A stretch of 43,511 nt of DNA from Rhodoferax sp. OV413 (GTDB lineage: Bacteria > Pseudomonadota > Gammaproteobacteria > Burkholderiales > Burkholderiaceae_C), in the NCBI GenBank assembly GCA_945861785.1, contig CAMAWD010000051.1:1-43511 (forward strand), given 5' to 3'. Position numbers and translations under genes: made by a program. Each line of letters starts with the position of its first letter. The stretch's first letter is position 1. The notes beneath the pieces are model-generated. The model had not been told where the DNA came from. It saw only the letters and a program-made list of their open reading frames with translations, and ran no database searches. Shown in pieces: positions 1 through 8,378 of the stretch.

Positions 1-1908
1 CTGGTGACGGAGCAGGTGGTGGCGCTGAGCACGGCGCAAACTGCGGCCCTGTCGACCAACGCGATTGCTGCACTCACGACCAACCAGGCGGTGGCGTTGG
101 AGACGGTGGATGTGGCGGCTTTGAGGACGGCGCAGATCGGCGCCCTCACGACCAGCCAGGTTGCCAAACTCACCACCGACCAGGTGGTGGCACTGACGAC
201 CGCCCAGGTGCAGGCGCTGACCACGGCGGACGTGGCAGCCTTGACGACGACACAGACTGCAGCGCTGGAGACGGCGGACGTCGCTGCGCTGAAGACAGCA
301 CAGGTGGCGGTGTTGACGACCAACCAGGTGGTGGCGCTCACGACCGACCAGGTGGGTGCGCTGAACACGGCGAACGTGGCGGCGCTCGCGACCAGCCAGG
401 TGGCCAAACTCACGACCAACCAGGTGGCGGCGCTCACGACGGCGCAAGTGGCGGCACTCACGACCGACGCTGTGGCGGCGCTCACGACAACGCAGGCGGT
501 GGCGCTCGAGACGACCGACGTTGCGGCGCTCAAGACAGCCCAAGTTGCAGCCCTCACCACCAACCAGGTAGCCAAACTCACGACCGATCAGGTCGTGGCG
601 CTGACTACCGCTGCACTGGTGGCCTTGTCCACGACGCAGGTGGTGGCACTGGTGACAGAGCAAGTGGTGGCGCTGAGCACAACGCAGATTGCAGCGCTGT
701 CGACCAACGCGATTGCGGCGCTCACGACCAACCAGGCAGTGGCGCTGGAGACGGTGGATGTCGCTGCCTTGAAGACCAGCCAGGTCGCGGCACTCACGAC
801 CAGCCAGGTGGCCAAACTCACGACCGACCAGGTGACGGCACTCACTACCTACCAGGTCGAGGCTTTGACGACCACCCAGATCGCCGCGTTCACGACAACG
901 CAGATCTCGCACCTGGCGCTCGGCACCCCGATCGTCCTTGACCTCAACGGGGACGGCATCAAGACCCTGAGTGCCTCGGCAGGCGTCAAGTTTGACCTGT
1001 TTGCAGATGGGACCAGCGTCAACACAGGCTGGGTCAGCAGCGACGATGGCTTGCTCGTGATGGACCGCAACCATGACGGATCGATCAACGATGGTTCGGA
1101 GCTCTTCGGATCCTCGACCAGGCTTGCCAGCGGGGCCAGGGCGGTCGACGGTTACGCGGCGCTGCGGCAGCTCGACAGCAACCAGGATGGCGTGATTTCC
1201 GGGCAGGACGCAGTCTTTGCTGACCTCAAGGTCTGGGTCGACGGCAACTCGGATGGTGTGAGCCAGGAGGGCGAACTCAAGTCGCTGACCGATATCGGGA
1301 TCGCACAGCTGGATCTGCAGGCGTCAGTGAACCTGAGCAAGAACAGCGGAAACCTGGTCGGGCTCACCTCCAGCTACCAGACCACCGATGGCGCAACCCA
1401 TGCGGCGGCGGACGTCTGGTTTGTCGCGCAGCAGGCTGCTGCGCCCGCCACGGATGGCAGTGCACAGTCCCTGGACAACGCAATTGCCGCGCTCACCAGC
1501 AGCAGTGCGGCGTCGGACGAGGCACCACGAAACGATGTGCTGCAGATCGGCGAAGCGGCTCCGGCAACGGACTCGCAGAAGACACCCGAGGCGGTGGATT
1601 CACGGGCAGATCTGCGCGCACGGGTCAGCAGCCTGGCGCAGGCGATCAGCTCCTTTGGTGGCGGCTCTGCGCAGACGGACCAAGGCTTGTCGGTTCCCCG
1701 CCTGGATCTGGCGGCCGACACGACATTGGCGAGTTCGTCGTCCCGCATGGCCGTCGTCAGCATGGCGGACGTGATGAAGCAGTTCGACGCCAATGGCAAC
1801 CAGATTGCACAGGGCGGCACGATCGTGGCTTCGCTCACCAGGTCGATGAACATGCCAGGAATTCAGGATCCGAACAACGGCTTCCTGGCCACTGGCGGCG
1901 GCAAGTAG
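1..1908 (+). CDS. Thr-rich octapeptide-repeat exported protein, 3' part (type I secretion substrate)
   Basis: The reading frame is open from the first base. The GTG at 4 lies inside a repeat unit (VTEQ recurs in phase further on), so the true start is upstream of the window. Visible layout: about 37 octapeptides of the form xxALTTxQ, then a globular region from about residue 305 with four DxNxDG-type calcium-loop motifs (DLNGDG near 313, DRNHDG near 354, DSNQDG near 391, DGNSDG near 413), then a Ser/Ala-rich tail ending in FLATGGGK. The PIVLDLNGDG start of the globular region is common in very large RTX-like proteins of Proteobacteria. No classical GGxGxD nonapeptides are visible. The ABC transporter and HlyD genes follow directly, so export by type I secretion with a C-terminal signal is inferred. 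The likely role is an adhesin or surface-layer-like protein; the actual function is unknown. Confidence 0.8.
   Translation: MVTEQVVALSTAQTAALSTNAIAALTTNQAVALETVDVAALRTAQIGALTTSQVAKLTTDQVVALTTAQVQALTTADVAALTTTQTAALETADVAALKTAQVAVLTTNQVVALTTDQVGALNTANVAALATSQVAKLTTNQVAALTTAQVAALTTDAVAALTTTQAVALETTDVAALKTAQVAALTTNQVAKLTTDQVVALTTAALVALSTTQVVALVTEQVVALSTTQIAALSTNAIAALTTNQAVALETVDVAALKTSQVAALTTSQVAKLTTDQVTALTTYQVEALTTTQIAAFTTTQISHLALGTPIVLDLNGDGIKTLSASAGVKFDLFADGTSVNTGWVSSDDGLLVMDRNHDGSINDGSELFGSSTRLASGARAVDGYAALRQLDSNQDGVISGQDAVFADLKVWVDGNSDGVSQEGELKSLTDIGIAQLDLQASVNLSKNSGNLVGLTSSYQTTDGATHAAADVWFVAQQAAAPATDGSAQSLDNAIAALTSSSAASDEAPRNDVLQIGEAAPATDSQKTPEAVDSRADLRARVSSLAQAISSFGGGSAQTDQGLSVPRLDLAADTTLASSSSRMAVVSMADVMKQFDANGNQIAQGGTIVASLTRSMNMPGIQDPNNGFLATGGGK
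16..903 (+). repeat. 37 tandem 24-bp units encoding ALTTxQ-type octapeptides
   Basis: Exactly 37 in-frame units of 24 bp (888 bp) encode variants of V-A-A-L-T-T-x-Q. Position 4 of the unit is almost always Leu, and positions 5-6 are usually Thr-Thr, Ser-Thr, Glu-Thr or Lys-Thr. A higher order is visible: special units (ALET..D; AKLTT..Q) recur every 10 units, once after 7, and the block beginning at 4 is repeated with few changes at 652, an offset of 648 bp or exactly 27 units. The array surely continues left of the window. Regular hydrophobic/Thr alternation suggests a stacked beta-solenoid-like or filamentous fold with Thr rows on the surface; that is inference. Confidence 0.9.
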
Positions 1909-2033
1909 GGCGGGCAGACAAGGTTCTTTTTGCGACCAAAGGCCAAAGATGGGACAAGAATCCGGCGTTCCTCGGCACTTCGGTGTGTGGCGTGTGGTGT
2001 TGAAATGCCAGTTCCCCTCCGGGAATACCAACC

Positions 2034-4178
2034 ATGGCCGCAAGATTCCCGCATTCGACAATCCAGTGCCTCGCCGCGATTGCCCAGCACCATCGGCTGC
2101 CGGTCAACCCCGAGCGGCTGATCGAGGATTACGCGCTGGTTTCCGAAGAGCCGACCCCTGCCACGGTGCTTCGTATTGCCTCGGAGATCGGCCTCAAGGC
2201 AAAGTTTGACAAACTCTCCTGGGCTGGACTGCTGGTGCAGGAGGGGGTGTTTCCGCTGATTGCCCGCATGGAGGATGGCAACTGCGTCATCGTCATGGGC
2301 GCGACCGGCAAGGACGGAGGGCTGGTTGCCATCCTGAACCCGTTGGCCGACAACGCCAGCGAGGTGTTGAAGATCGGCCAGGAAAAATTCTGTGCACTCT
2401 GGCACGGGGAAGTGTTTCTGATGAAACGCCTGCATGCCCTGCCGGAGCGCAGCCAGGCGTTCGGGTTTCGGTGGTTCATACCCGAGATCCTCAAGCAGAA
2501 AGCCGCGCTGCGCGACATCGCGATCGCGGCGATTGCCATGCACTTTCTGGCGCTTGCGTCGCCGGTCTTCTTCCAACTGGTCATCGACAAGGTGCTGGTG
2601 CACCAGAGTCTGGCAACCTTGTGGGTTCTGGGCGTAGGCATTGTCATTGCGCTGGCTTTCGACTCGACTTTCGGCTTTCTGCGCCAACTGTTGACCCTGG
2701 CTGCCACGAACAAGATCGACATGCGGCTGACCCGGCGAACCTTTGGCCACCTGCTGTCTCTGCCCATCGACTACTTCGAAACCACCACGGCCGGCGTGAT
2801 CACGCGCCACATGCAGCAGGTGGAGAAAATCCGCTCGTTCCTGACCGGGCGCATGTTTTTTACCGCGCTCGATGCCACCTCCTTGCTGCTCTTTCTTCCG
2901 ATCCTGTTCACCTATTCGGTCAAGCTGGCGATGATCACCCTTGTGTTCACTGTGCTGATAGGTGGGGTGGTGGCCGCGATGGTGCCCACGTTCCAGCGCC
3001 GGCTCAATGACCTGTACCGCGCTGAAGGCGAACGGCAGTCCATGATGGTTGAAACCATCCACGGCATGCGCACCATCAAGGCGCTTGCGATCGAACCGGC
3101 GCAGAGACGGCTGTGGGACCAACGCTCAGCGCAGGCGATCAACATGCACTTCCGGGTGGGCAAGATCTCCATCACCGGCAATGCGATCACCGACTTCCTC
3201 GGCAAGCTCCTGCCCGTGGTGATCATCGTTGTCGGAGCGCAGGAGGTGTTCGACCAGACCCTGACCGTCGGTGCCCTGATCGGCTTCCAGATGATCTCGG
3301 GCCGGGTTGTGTCGCCCTTGATCGCCATTGTCGGTCTGGTCAACGACTACCAGGAAACTGCCCTTTCGGTGCGCATGCTGGGGGAGGTGATGAACCGCCC
3401 CCCCGAGGGTGGCACCAGCGCGGGCGGACTGCGACCCGAACTCGCAGGTGAAATCTCGTTCGACGAAGTGACCTTTCGTTACCCCGGCTCGAGTGTGGCA
3501 GCGCTGGACCGGGCGAACTTCACCATTCCCGCCGGCGCCGTGGTGGGCATCGTCGGGCGCAGTGGTTCTGGCAAGACCACATTGACCAAGCTGATCCAGG
3601 GGCTGTACAGCGTGCAGGAAGGCATCGTCCGGTTCGATCGGACGGACGCGCGCGAAATCGAACTGGCCCACCTGCGGCGGCAAATCGGAGTCGTGCTGCA
3701 GGAGAACTTCCTGTTTCGCGGCTCGGTGCGGGAAAACATTTCAGTTGCAAAGCCAGAGGCGACCTTCGAAGAAATCGTCGCTGCCGCCGAGGCGGCAGGT
3801 GCGGCCGAGTTCGTGGAGCGCCTGCCCCAAGGCTACAACACCTTGCTGGAAGAAAACGCATCCAACCTCTCAGGTGGCCAGAAGCAGCGCCTGTCGATCG
3901 CGCGTGCGCTGCTGGCCAAGCCACGCATCCTCGTTCTCGACGAGGCCGCCAGTGCACTGGACCCCGAAAGCGAGGCGATCTTCATCCGCAACCTGTCGCG
4001 CATCGCGGTCGGCCGTACTGTCATCATGATTTCCCACCGGCTGTCGACGCTCGTGAACGCCACCGCCATCCTGGTCATGCAGCAGGGACGCCTGGTTGAC
4101 AGCGGCCGGCATGAAGAACTGCTCACCCGGTGTGAAACCTACCAGCATCTATGGAACCAGCAAACAAGCCACCTGTGA
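2034..4178 (+). CDS. Type I secretion ABC transporter, HlyB type, with degenerate C39-like domain
   Basis: A 714-residue inner-membrane exporter ATPase. Order: C39-like domain (about 1-130), six-helix transmembrane domain (about 150-440), nucleotide-binding domain (about 470-710). The NBD shows Walker A GRSGSGKT near residue 508, signature LSGGQKQR near 613, Walker B ILVLDEA and the H-loop His in MISHRLS. In the N-terminal domain the position of the catalytic Cys of true C39 peptidases appears to be Ser8, so this looks like the non-proteolytic domain of HlyB, which binds substrate rather than cleaving a leader. Many stretches resemble HlyB closely (e.g. FFQLVIDKVLVH, SYFE/DYFE). It lies 125 bp after the repeat protein and its 3' end overlaps the adaptor gene by 28 bp. 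The gap 1909-2033 holds no clear terminator. Confidence 0.95.
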   Translation: MAARFPHSTIQCLAAIAQHHRLPVNPERLIEDYALVSEEPTPATVLRIASEIGLKAKFDKLSWAGLLVQEGVFPLIARMEDGNCVIVMGATGKDGGLVAILNPLADNASEVLKIGQEKFCALWHGEVFLMKRLHALPERSQAFGFRWFIPEILKQKAALRDIAIAAIAMHFLALASPVFFQLVIDKVLVHQSLATLWVLGVGIVIALAFDSTFGFLRQLLTLAATNKIDMRLTRRTFGHLLSLPIDYFETTTAGVITRHMQQVEKIRSFLTGRMFFTALDATSLLLFLPILFTYSVKLAMITLVFTVLIGGVVAAMVPTFQRRLNDLYRAEGERQSMMVETIHGMRTIKALAIEPAQRRLWDQRSAQAINMHFRVGKISITGNAITDFLGKLLPVVIIVVGAQEVFDQTLTVGALIGFQMISGRVVSPLIAIVGLVNDYQETALSVRMLGEVMNRPPEGGTSAGGLRPELAGEISFDEVTFRYPGSSVAALDRANFTIPAGAVVGIVGRSGSGKTTLTKLIQGLYSVQEGIVRFDRTDAREIELAHLRRQIGVVLQENFLFRGSVRENISVAKPEATFEEIVAAAEAAGAAEFVERLPQGYNTLLEENASNLSGGQKQRLSIARALLAKPRILVLDEAASALDPESEAIFIRNLSRIAVGRTVIMISHRLSTLVNATAILVMQQGRLVDSGRHEELLTRCETYQHLWNQQTSHL

Positions 4179-5527
4179 AGCGTCGGCTTTCCTTCAAGCG
4201 TTCCGGGCGTGGCGCAGGTACGGTCATCGAGTACCTGCCGGATGCCGACGAGATCGAGCGCAGCCCTGTGCCCCTGCTGGCGCGGGTGACGCTGCATATC
4301 CTGCTGGCGAGTTTTGTTGCCTTCGGACTGTGGGCCACCTATTCGCAACTGGACCAGGTGGTCGTCGCACATGGGCGTCTGGTCAACCCCTTGCCCAATG
4401 TCGTGGTGCAGCCGCTCGAAACCTCGATCGTCCAGGCCGTGAACGTGCGCGTCGGACAGGTTGTCAAAAAGGGCGAAAGCCTGGCTGCGCTGGATGCGAC
4501 CTTTGCACAAGCCGACGAGACCCAGTTACAGAACCGGCTCAGCAGCCTGGAGACGCAGATCCAGGGGTTCGAGCAGGAACTTACCGGGCGTGGACCAACG
4601 AGCCGTGTGGCTTCCAATGCGGATTCCGTGTTGCAGGCGAGCCTGTTGAGCGAGAGAAGCGCCAACTACCGGGCGCAACAGATGAAGATGATGGAGACCG
4701 CCGGCAAGTTGCGGGCGGCGCTGGCAACCAATCGACACGACCAGCAACTTGTGGCCTCGCGCTTGCGTTCGCTCAAGGAAATTGAAGGCATGCAGGAAAA
4801 GATGGTGGTGCAGAAATATGGCGCGCCACTGCAACTGCTGGAAGCCCAGCAACGCAGCAAGGAGGTCGAGCGTGACCTCGAACTTGTCATCAGCCGCGAG
4901 CAGGAACTCCGGCGCGAACTGGCCGCCTTCGAGGCGGAGAAGACCGCTTTTGAACGGGGTTGGCGCCAAAAGACAATGGAAGACCTGCTGACCCTGTCAC
5001 GTGAACGCGATTCCGTCAGGGAACAGTTGCAGAAGGCCGACAAGCGCCACCGGCTGGTGACGCTCGTCTCCCCGGTCGACGCGGTGGTGCTGGAGATCGC
5101 CAAGTTGTCGCCCGGGTCGATCATCAAGGAGGCCGAGACCTTCTTCACGCTGGTACCACTGAATTCGGTGCTTGAGGCGGAGGTCCAGATCGACTCGGTG
5201 GACGTGGGCTATATCAAGCTCGGGGACCCGGTGCGGGTCAAACTGGACGCCTACCCGTTCCAGAAGCACGGCACGCTCGACGCCAAGGTGCGCACCATCA
5301 GCGAAGACGCGTTTCGCCGCGATACGTCCGGCAAGTCGGTCGCAGACGCGTACTACATGGGCCGCATCACCATGGGCAAGGGCGCACTGAAGAACATGAT
5401 CGACAGTGCCCGGATGCTCCCTGGCATGACCCTGAGCGCAGAAATCGTGGTGGGCCAGCGCTCGGTGTTGTCCTACCTGGCCTGGCCGTTGACCAAGGGC
5501 ATGAGCGAGGCGGTGCGGGAGCCCTGA
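4151..5527 (+). CDS. HlyD-family membrane fusion protein of the type I secretion system
   Basis: A 458-residue periplasmic adaptor linking the ABC transporter to an outer-membrane channel. It has a short cytoplasmic N-terminus, one transmembrane helix (about 48-66), a lipoyl half-motif followed by a long alpha-helical coiled-coil stretch (about 115-290), the second lipoyl half around LVSPVDAVVLEI (about 300), and a beta-barrel C-terminus typical of HlyD/LapC proteins (GDPVRVKLDAYPF, then GMTLSAEI). The start overlaps the transporter gene by 28 bp, implying translational coupling. A HlyD adaptor next to a HlyB-type ATPase is the standard type I secretion pair; the third part, an outer-membrane factor, is not in this operon but heads the opposite-strand cluster at 17001-18440. 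The stop is 24 bp from the stop of the convergent gene. Confidence 0.95.
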   Translation: MEPANKPPVKRRLSFKRSGRGAGTVIEYLPDADEIERSPVPLLARVTLHILLASFVAFGLWATYSQLDQVVVAHGRLVNPLPNVVVQPLETSIVQAVNVRVGQVVKKGESLAALDATFAQADETQLQNRLSSLETQIQGFEQELTGRGPTSRVASNADSVLQASLLSERSANYRAQQMKMMETAGKLRAALATNRHDQQLVASRLRSLKEIEGMQEKMVVQKYGAPLQLLEAQQRSKEVERDLELVISREQELRRELAAFEAEKTAFERGWRQKTMEDLLTLSRERDSVREQLQKADKRHRLVTLVSPVDAVVLEIAKLSPGSIIKEAETFFTLVPLNSVLEAEVQIDSVDVGYIKLGDPVRVKLDAYPFQKHGTLDAKVRTISEDAFRRDTSGKSVADAYYMGRITMGKGALKNMIDSARMLPGMTLSAEIVVGQRSVLSYLAWPLTKGMSEAVREP

Positions 5528-5551
5528 AAGCCTGAGGCAGCCCCTGCGGTG

Positions 5552-6415
5552 TCAGGCGGTGCGCAGCTCTCCGAGCGCTGTGACTTCCTCGCGCACGAAT
5601 TGTGGCGCCCGGAAATTTGTACTGGGTATCTGGAAGACGACAGAGGTGTAGTGCGAGAAACCTGACCACCAGGTTGCCCATGAATTGATGTGGTAATTGA
5701 AGCGCGAGTTCTTCAGCATGCACATGTCCATCGCCACCGGCAGGGCGCTGCCGGTTTCGAAGGCCCCGTGTTGGGAGCGATGGGGCAGGGCCAGCAGGCC
5801 GTAACGCCGCTGCAACTCGAGTTTGAGTTCGTGGCAGTCGCTGGTGATGACCAGCGGCGTCTGCAGGCGCGGCAATACCTGTTGCTCGATGATTGAAAAA
5901 ATCAGCGGTTGCACATCTGCGCGCACATGCCCGTTCGGGTCGCTGTAGAACTGGTCACCACAGCGCACGCTGAGCACTTCGTATTGCGGTGTAATCAAGG
6001 CCTTGGAAATCGTCTCCTCGATGTCCCGGTTGAATTGGTAAAACTTCCGGGCGTAGGCGCGTACGTAGTCGGGAATTGTTGTTCTGTTCCAGGCCCCGAC
6101 ATTGGTGCACACGTACAACTCGGTGTCGCTGGAGTGCAGAAAGGCCACAAGACGTGCATGCAGCGCCACGTGGTCTACGAAATACTCCTCAGCGGCGGCA
6201 ATCCTGCCAGCATCGCCGGTCTGGAAGATGGCAGGATCCTGGTCGATCAAGTTCACGAAGCCGGTCTGGCTGACGTCGACCCGCAGTTCGATGCCACTGC
6301 CGTTCAGTTTCTCTGCCAGATGGCAAATGCCGCGAACAAAATCGCCCAGCCCGGGCGGACTGTTGGTCCACTGGTGTGGCGCTTTGTAAACCTGTATGAC
6401 CCGTTTGCCCGTCAT
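5552..6415 (-). CDS. Putative fucosyltransferase-like (NodZ/O-FucT-type) glycosyltransferase
   Basis: A 287-residue soluble protein, last gene of the minus-strand cluster. It is not recognised by a close family name. Two parts recall GT-B fucosyltransferases of the NodZ/O-FucT kind: a glycine-containing N-terminal segment (SPPGLGDFVRG near 18-29) and a strand ending in LSVRCGDQF near residue 148, which resembles the HxRRGD donor-binding motif of those enzymes, though His is replaced and only one Arg is kept. The C-terminal DMCMLKNSRFNYHINSW segment resembles the region where that fold contacts the nucleotide. Eighteen bases separate it from the methyltransferase upstream. Role inferred: adding a sugar to the glycan built by this cluster, possibly using the product of the GMD-like enzyme. 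It could also be a degenerate, non-catalytic relative. Confidence 0.5.
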   Translation of the reverse strand: MTGKRVIQVYKAPHQWTNSPPGLGDFVRGICHLAEKLNGSGIELRVDVSQTGFVNLIDQDPAIFQTGDAGRIAAAEEYFVDHVALHARLVAFLHSSDTELYVCTNVGAWNRTTIPDYVRAYARKFYQFNRDIEETISKALITPQYEVLSVRCGDQFYSDPNGHVRADVQPLIFSIIEQQVLPRLQTPLVITSDCHELKLELQRRYGLLALPHRSQHGAFETGSALPVAMDMCMLKNSRFNYHINSWATWWSGFSHYTSVVFQIPSTNFRAPQFVREEVTALGELRTA

Positions 6416-6433
6416 GGCGCGGCTCCCGAGTGC

Positions 6434-7213
6434 CTAAACACCAGCCGGGTCTGCGGATACAGGCGGGCGAAAGCTGCCGCCCCAGGTTTGAACCTGTGCT
6501 GAACTTCCCACCAGGACACGCTCACCGAGTTTGTCGTGGCCTGGCGCCAGGGACTTGCGGACCGTGATGATGGAGTTGCGGAACTCGACCGATTCCACCC
6601 AGCCGTCAAGGATGAATGCCGGTGTTGTCCCCAGCGGGAAGAAGGTCCGAAAGTAGGTAGGCAAGGAGACCTCGGTACGCCAGAACTGGAAACTCACGGC
6701 GTCCACCAGCCGTTTGAAAAAAGCGTAAGCGCCGAATTCGTTCAGGATGCCGCCGCCAAACTGGTCGTGGTAGAGCGTGTGGGTGTCCTCGACGACGTAC
6801 AGCCCGCCCGGTTTGACCAGCGGAAAATAGTTGACGAACGAATTCAGGATGTCCATCGACCGGTGGGACCCGTCGTCAATGACGATGTCGAAATCCGCTT
6901 GCAGGGCGCGGATCTTCTGGAACGACGGCGCCCCGTTGGCGTCACCCACCACGATGCTGATGCGGGGATCGTCGTACTGGAGCAGTCCGCAGTTGGGGTC
7001 GATATCGCAGCCGATGAACCGCTCTCCCGCCGTGAAATAGCGGGACCAGGTTTCCAGCGAGCCACCGTTTTGCACGCCGATTTCGAGCATCGAGACGGGG
7101 CGGTCACGCCACGGTTCGAACAAGCTGTCGTAGTAGGAAAGGTAGGACGCCCACTTGTCGCTGACCTTGCCGGTCTTGTTGCGGTGCAGGGTGTCTATGC
7201 GGCGTTCAGTCAT
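6434..7213 (-). CDS. Class I SAM-dependent methyltransferase (MycE/CmcI-like)
   Basis: A 259-residue enzyme with a Rossmann-type SAM site: motif I MLEIGVQNGGS near residue 40, an acidic end of strand 2 (FIGCDIDPN), and IVIDDGSH near 110, a metal-binding-type motif seen in sugar O-methyltransferases such as mycinamicin methyltransferase MycE and in the CmcI family. The YVVEDTH segment follows, as in those families. The GC-rich start at 7213 overlaps the acyl carrier protein gene by 8 bp. The expected reaction is O-methylation of a sugar hydroxyl; the acceptor cannot be read from sequence. Within this cluster it is one of three methyltransferase domains, so the glycan is probably multiply methylated. 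Confidence 0.75.
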   Translation of the reverse strand: MTERRIDTLHRNKTGKVSDKWASYLSYYDSLFEPWRDRPVSMLEIGVQNGGSLETWSRYFTAGERFIGCDIDPNCGLLQYDDPRISIVVGDANGAPSFQKIRALQADFDIVIDDGSHRSMDILNSFVNYFPLVKPGGLYVVEDTHTLYHDQFGGGILNEFGAYAFFKRLVDAVSFQFWRTEVSLPTYFRTFFPLGTTPAFILDGWVESVEFRNSIITVRKSLAPGHDKLGERVLVGSSAQVQTWGGSFRPPVSADPAGV

Positions 7214-7460
7214 GGGAGGTTCCGGTCGGGAGCTTGTGCAGGAGTGCGGCGTGGATCGACATGGCCGAGTCCATGTCCATCATCTGGCGGGCCGAGAAAG
7301 TGGCCTGGAAATGCCGTTCCACCGCAATGACGATCTCCATCGTTTTGAGCGAATCCCAGCCATCGGTCAGGTCCATGGCCGCACTGTCATCCAGGCTGCC
7401 GGGTGGTTTGCCCAGCGACTGCTCCAGCAGCGCCAGGATGCTTGTCATTGTGTTGTTCAT
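7206..7460 (-). CDS. Acyl carrier protein
   Basis: An 84-residue acidic helical protein with the phosphopantetheine attachment motif GWDSLKTMEIV; Ser37 in DSL is the predicted modified residue. Size and helix pattern fit a free-standing ACP. It overlaps the SGNH hydrolase gene by 4 bp upstream and the methyltransferase gene by 8 bp downstream, so the three are translationally coupled. The acyl-AMP ligase two genes upstream probably loads it. It is not the fatty-acid-synthesis ACP by context: no fab genes are nearby. Role inferred: carrying a short or modified acyl group for transfer to a sugar, as proposed for ACPs in some flagellin or O-antigen glycan clusters. Confidence 0.8.
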   Translation of the reverse strand: MNNTMTSILALLEQSLGKPPGSLDDSAAMDLTDGWDSLKTMEIVIAVERHFQATFSARQMMDMDSAMSIHAALLHKLPTGTSHD

Positions 7461-8332
7461 GCGGCCCTTCTCAGTACCAGTTCGTTGATGGTGTCCCCGG
7501 CGCCCACTTCCCCGATCGACCGGAACAGCGAAAACTGGCCCAGGTTGTTGACCAGGCTGATTTCGGCGGGGGCATCGCTGCGGATCCAGGTGCGAAAAAA
7601 CGGCATCCTGCTGGCATCGGCCGTGTTGCGGGCCTGGCTCAGATAGGCAAACCCGATGTCCTTCATGTCATTGAACCGCGTCGCGAAAGTGGCTTTGGTC
7701 GTGCCGTCGACCAGTGGTTTCAGCATCTGGTAACAGTGGTTCCGCAGACCGAAGTTCAGATGCACGCCATCGTGGAACCATGTTGGTTCGGAGACAAAAT
7801 CGTCTGTGACCATGCCATAGAACGGCGTCGAAAAAAGCAGTCGGGTGGGGCGTGTGGCGACGGCCTGGACCAACCGGGTGTTGAACAGGTGGGTGATGAT
7901 GTTGCGGGTGACGTTGTCGCCGGTTGCCGGCAGGGCATCCGTGTGGTTGTTCATGTTCATCTGTGAGGCTGGCGCGCCCCACAGGATGATGTTGGGAAGG
8001 TTCAGCATCTGTGCGAGAGCGTCCACGCGGGCCAGAAAACTGTCGATCTTGCTGTCCAGGTATTCGCCAAAACCCATGCCCCGCGATTCGTAGATCGGCA
8101 TGTCACGCCAGAAGTGCACGCGGATATCGACTTCCGACAGGCACAACACCAGCGCGCAGTCCTTCAGGTTGATCGAGGTCAGGAACTCCACCAGATCGCG
8201 GTAGGCCTCGGAGTTGCCGCGCGAAAACGAGTCCATCGTCAACGCTCCACGGTGGTAGATCGCCTGGACATCGTCGGTGATTGGCCTGAATATTCCGGTA
8301 TGGCTGTCGCCAGCGAAAACGAGCTTTTTCAT
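7457..8332 (-). CDS. SGNH/GDSL-like hydrolase or acyltransferase
   Basis: A 291-residue protein opening with a beta strand and FAGDSHT, block I of the SGNH superfamily, with Ser10 as predicted nucleophile. A late DGVHLN segment (near 188-193) supplies the Asp-x-x-His pair of block V. No signal peptide or membrane segment is seen, so it should act in the cytoplasm. Members of this superfamily remove or add acyl groups on carbohydrates. Here it overlaps the ACP gene by 4 bp and follows the acyl-AMP ligase, so transfer of an acyl group from ACP to a sugar is the attractive inference; simple esterase activity is equally allowed by the sequence. Confidence 0.65.
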   Translation of the reverse strand: MKKLVFAGDSHTGIFRPITDDVQAIYHRGALTMDSFSRGNSEAYRDLVEFLTSINLKDCALVLCLSEVDIRVHFWRDMPIYESRGMGFGEYLDSKIDSFLARVDALAQMLNLPNIILWGAPASQMNMNNHTDALPATGDNVTRNIITHLFNTRLVQAVATRPTRLLFSTPFYGMVTDDFVSEPTWFHDGVHLNFGLRNHCYQMLKPLVDGTTKATFATRFNDMKDIGFAYLSQARNTADASRMPFFRTWIRSDAPAEISLVNNLGQFSLFRSIGEVGAGDTINELVLRRAA

Positions 8333-8378
8333 GGTCGTCGGTGGGGTCTACACTGCTTTGGGATCTGGAACTGCCTGG

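Noticed and set aside
16-903. Regular 24-bp repeats as a CRISPR array
   Set aside because: Units are contiguous with no spacers, vary by codon, and stay in one open frame; this is a coding tandem repeat.
2034-2430. Active C39 leader peptidase in the ABC transporter
   Set aside because: The position of the catalytic Cys seems to be Ser8; Cys12 aligns with a non-catalytic residue, so it is the HlyB-like inactive form.
5530-5557. GCCTGA/TCAGGC inverted repeat between the convergent hlyD-like and fucosyltransferase-like genes as terminator
   Set aside because: Stem of only 6 bp with a 16-base loop and no T run; too weak to call.
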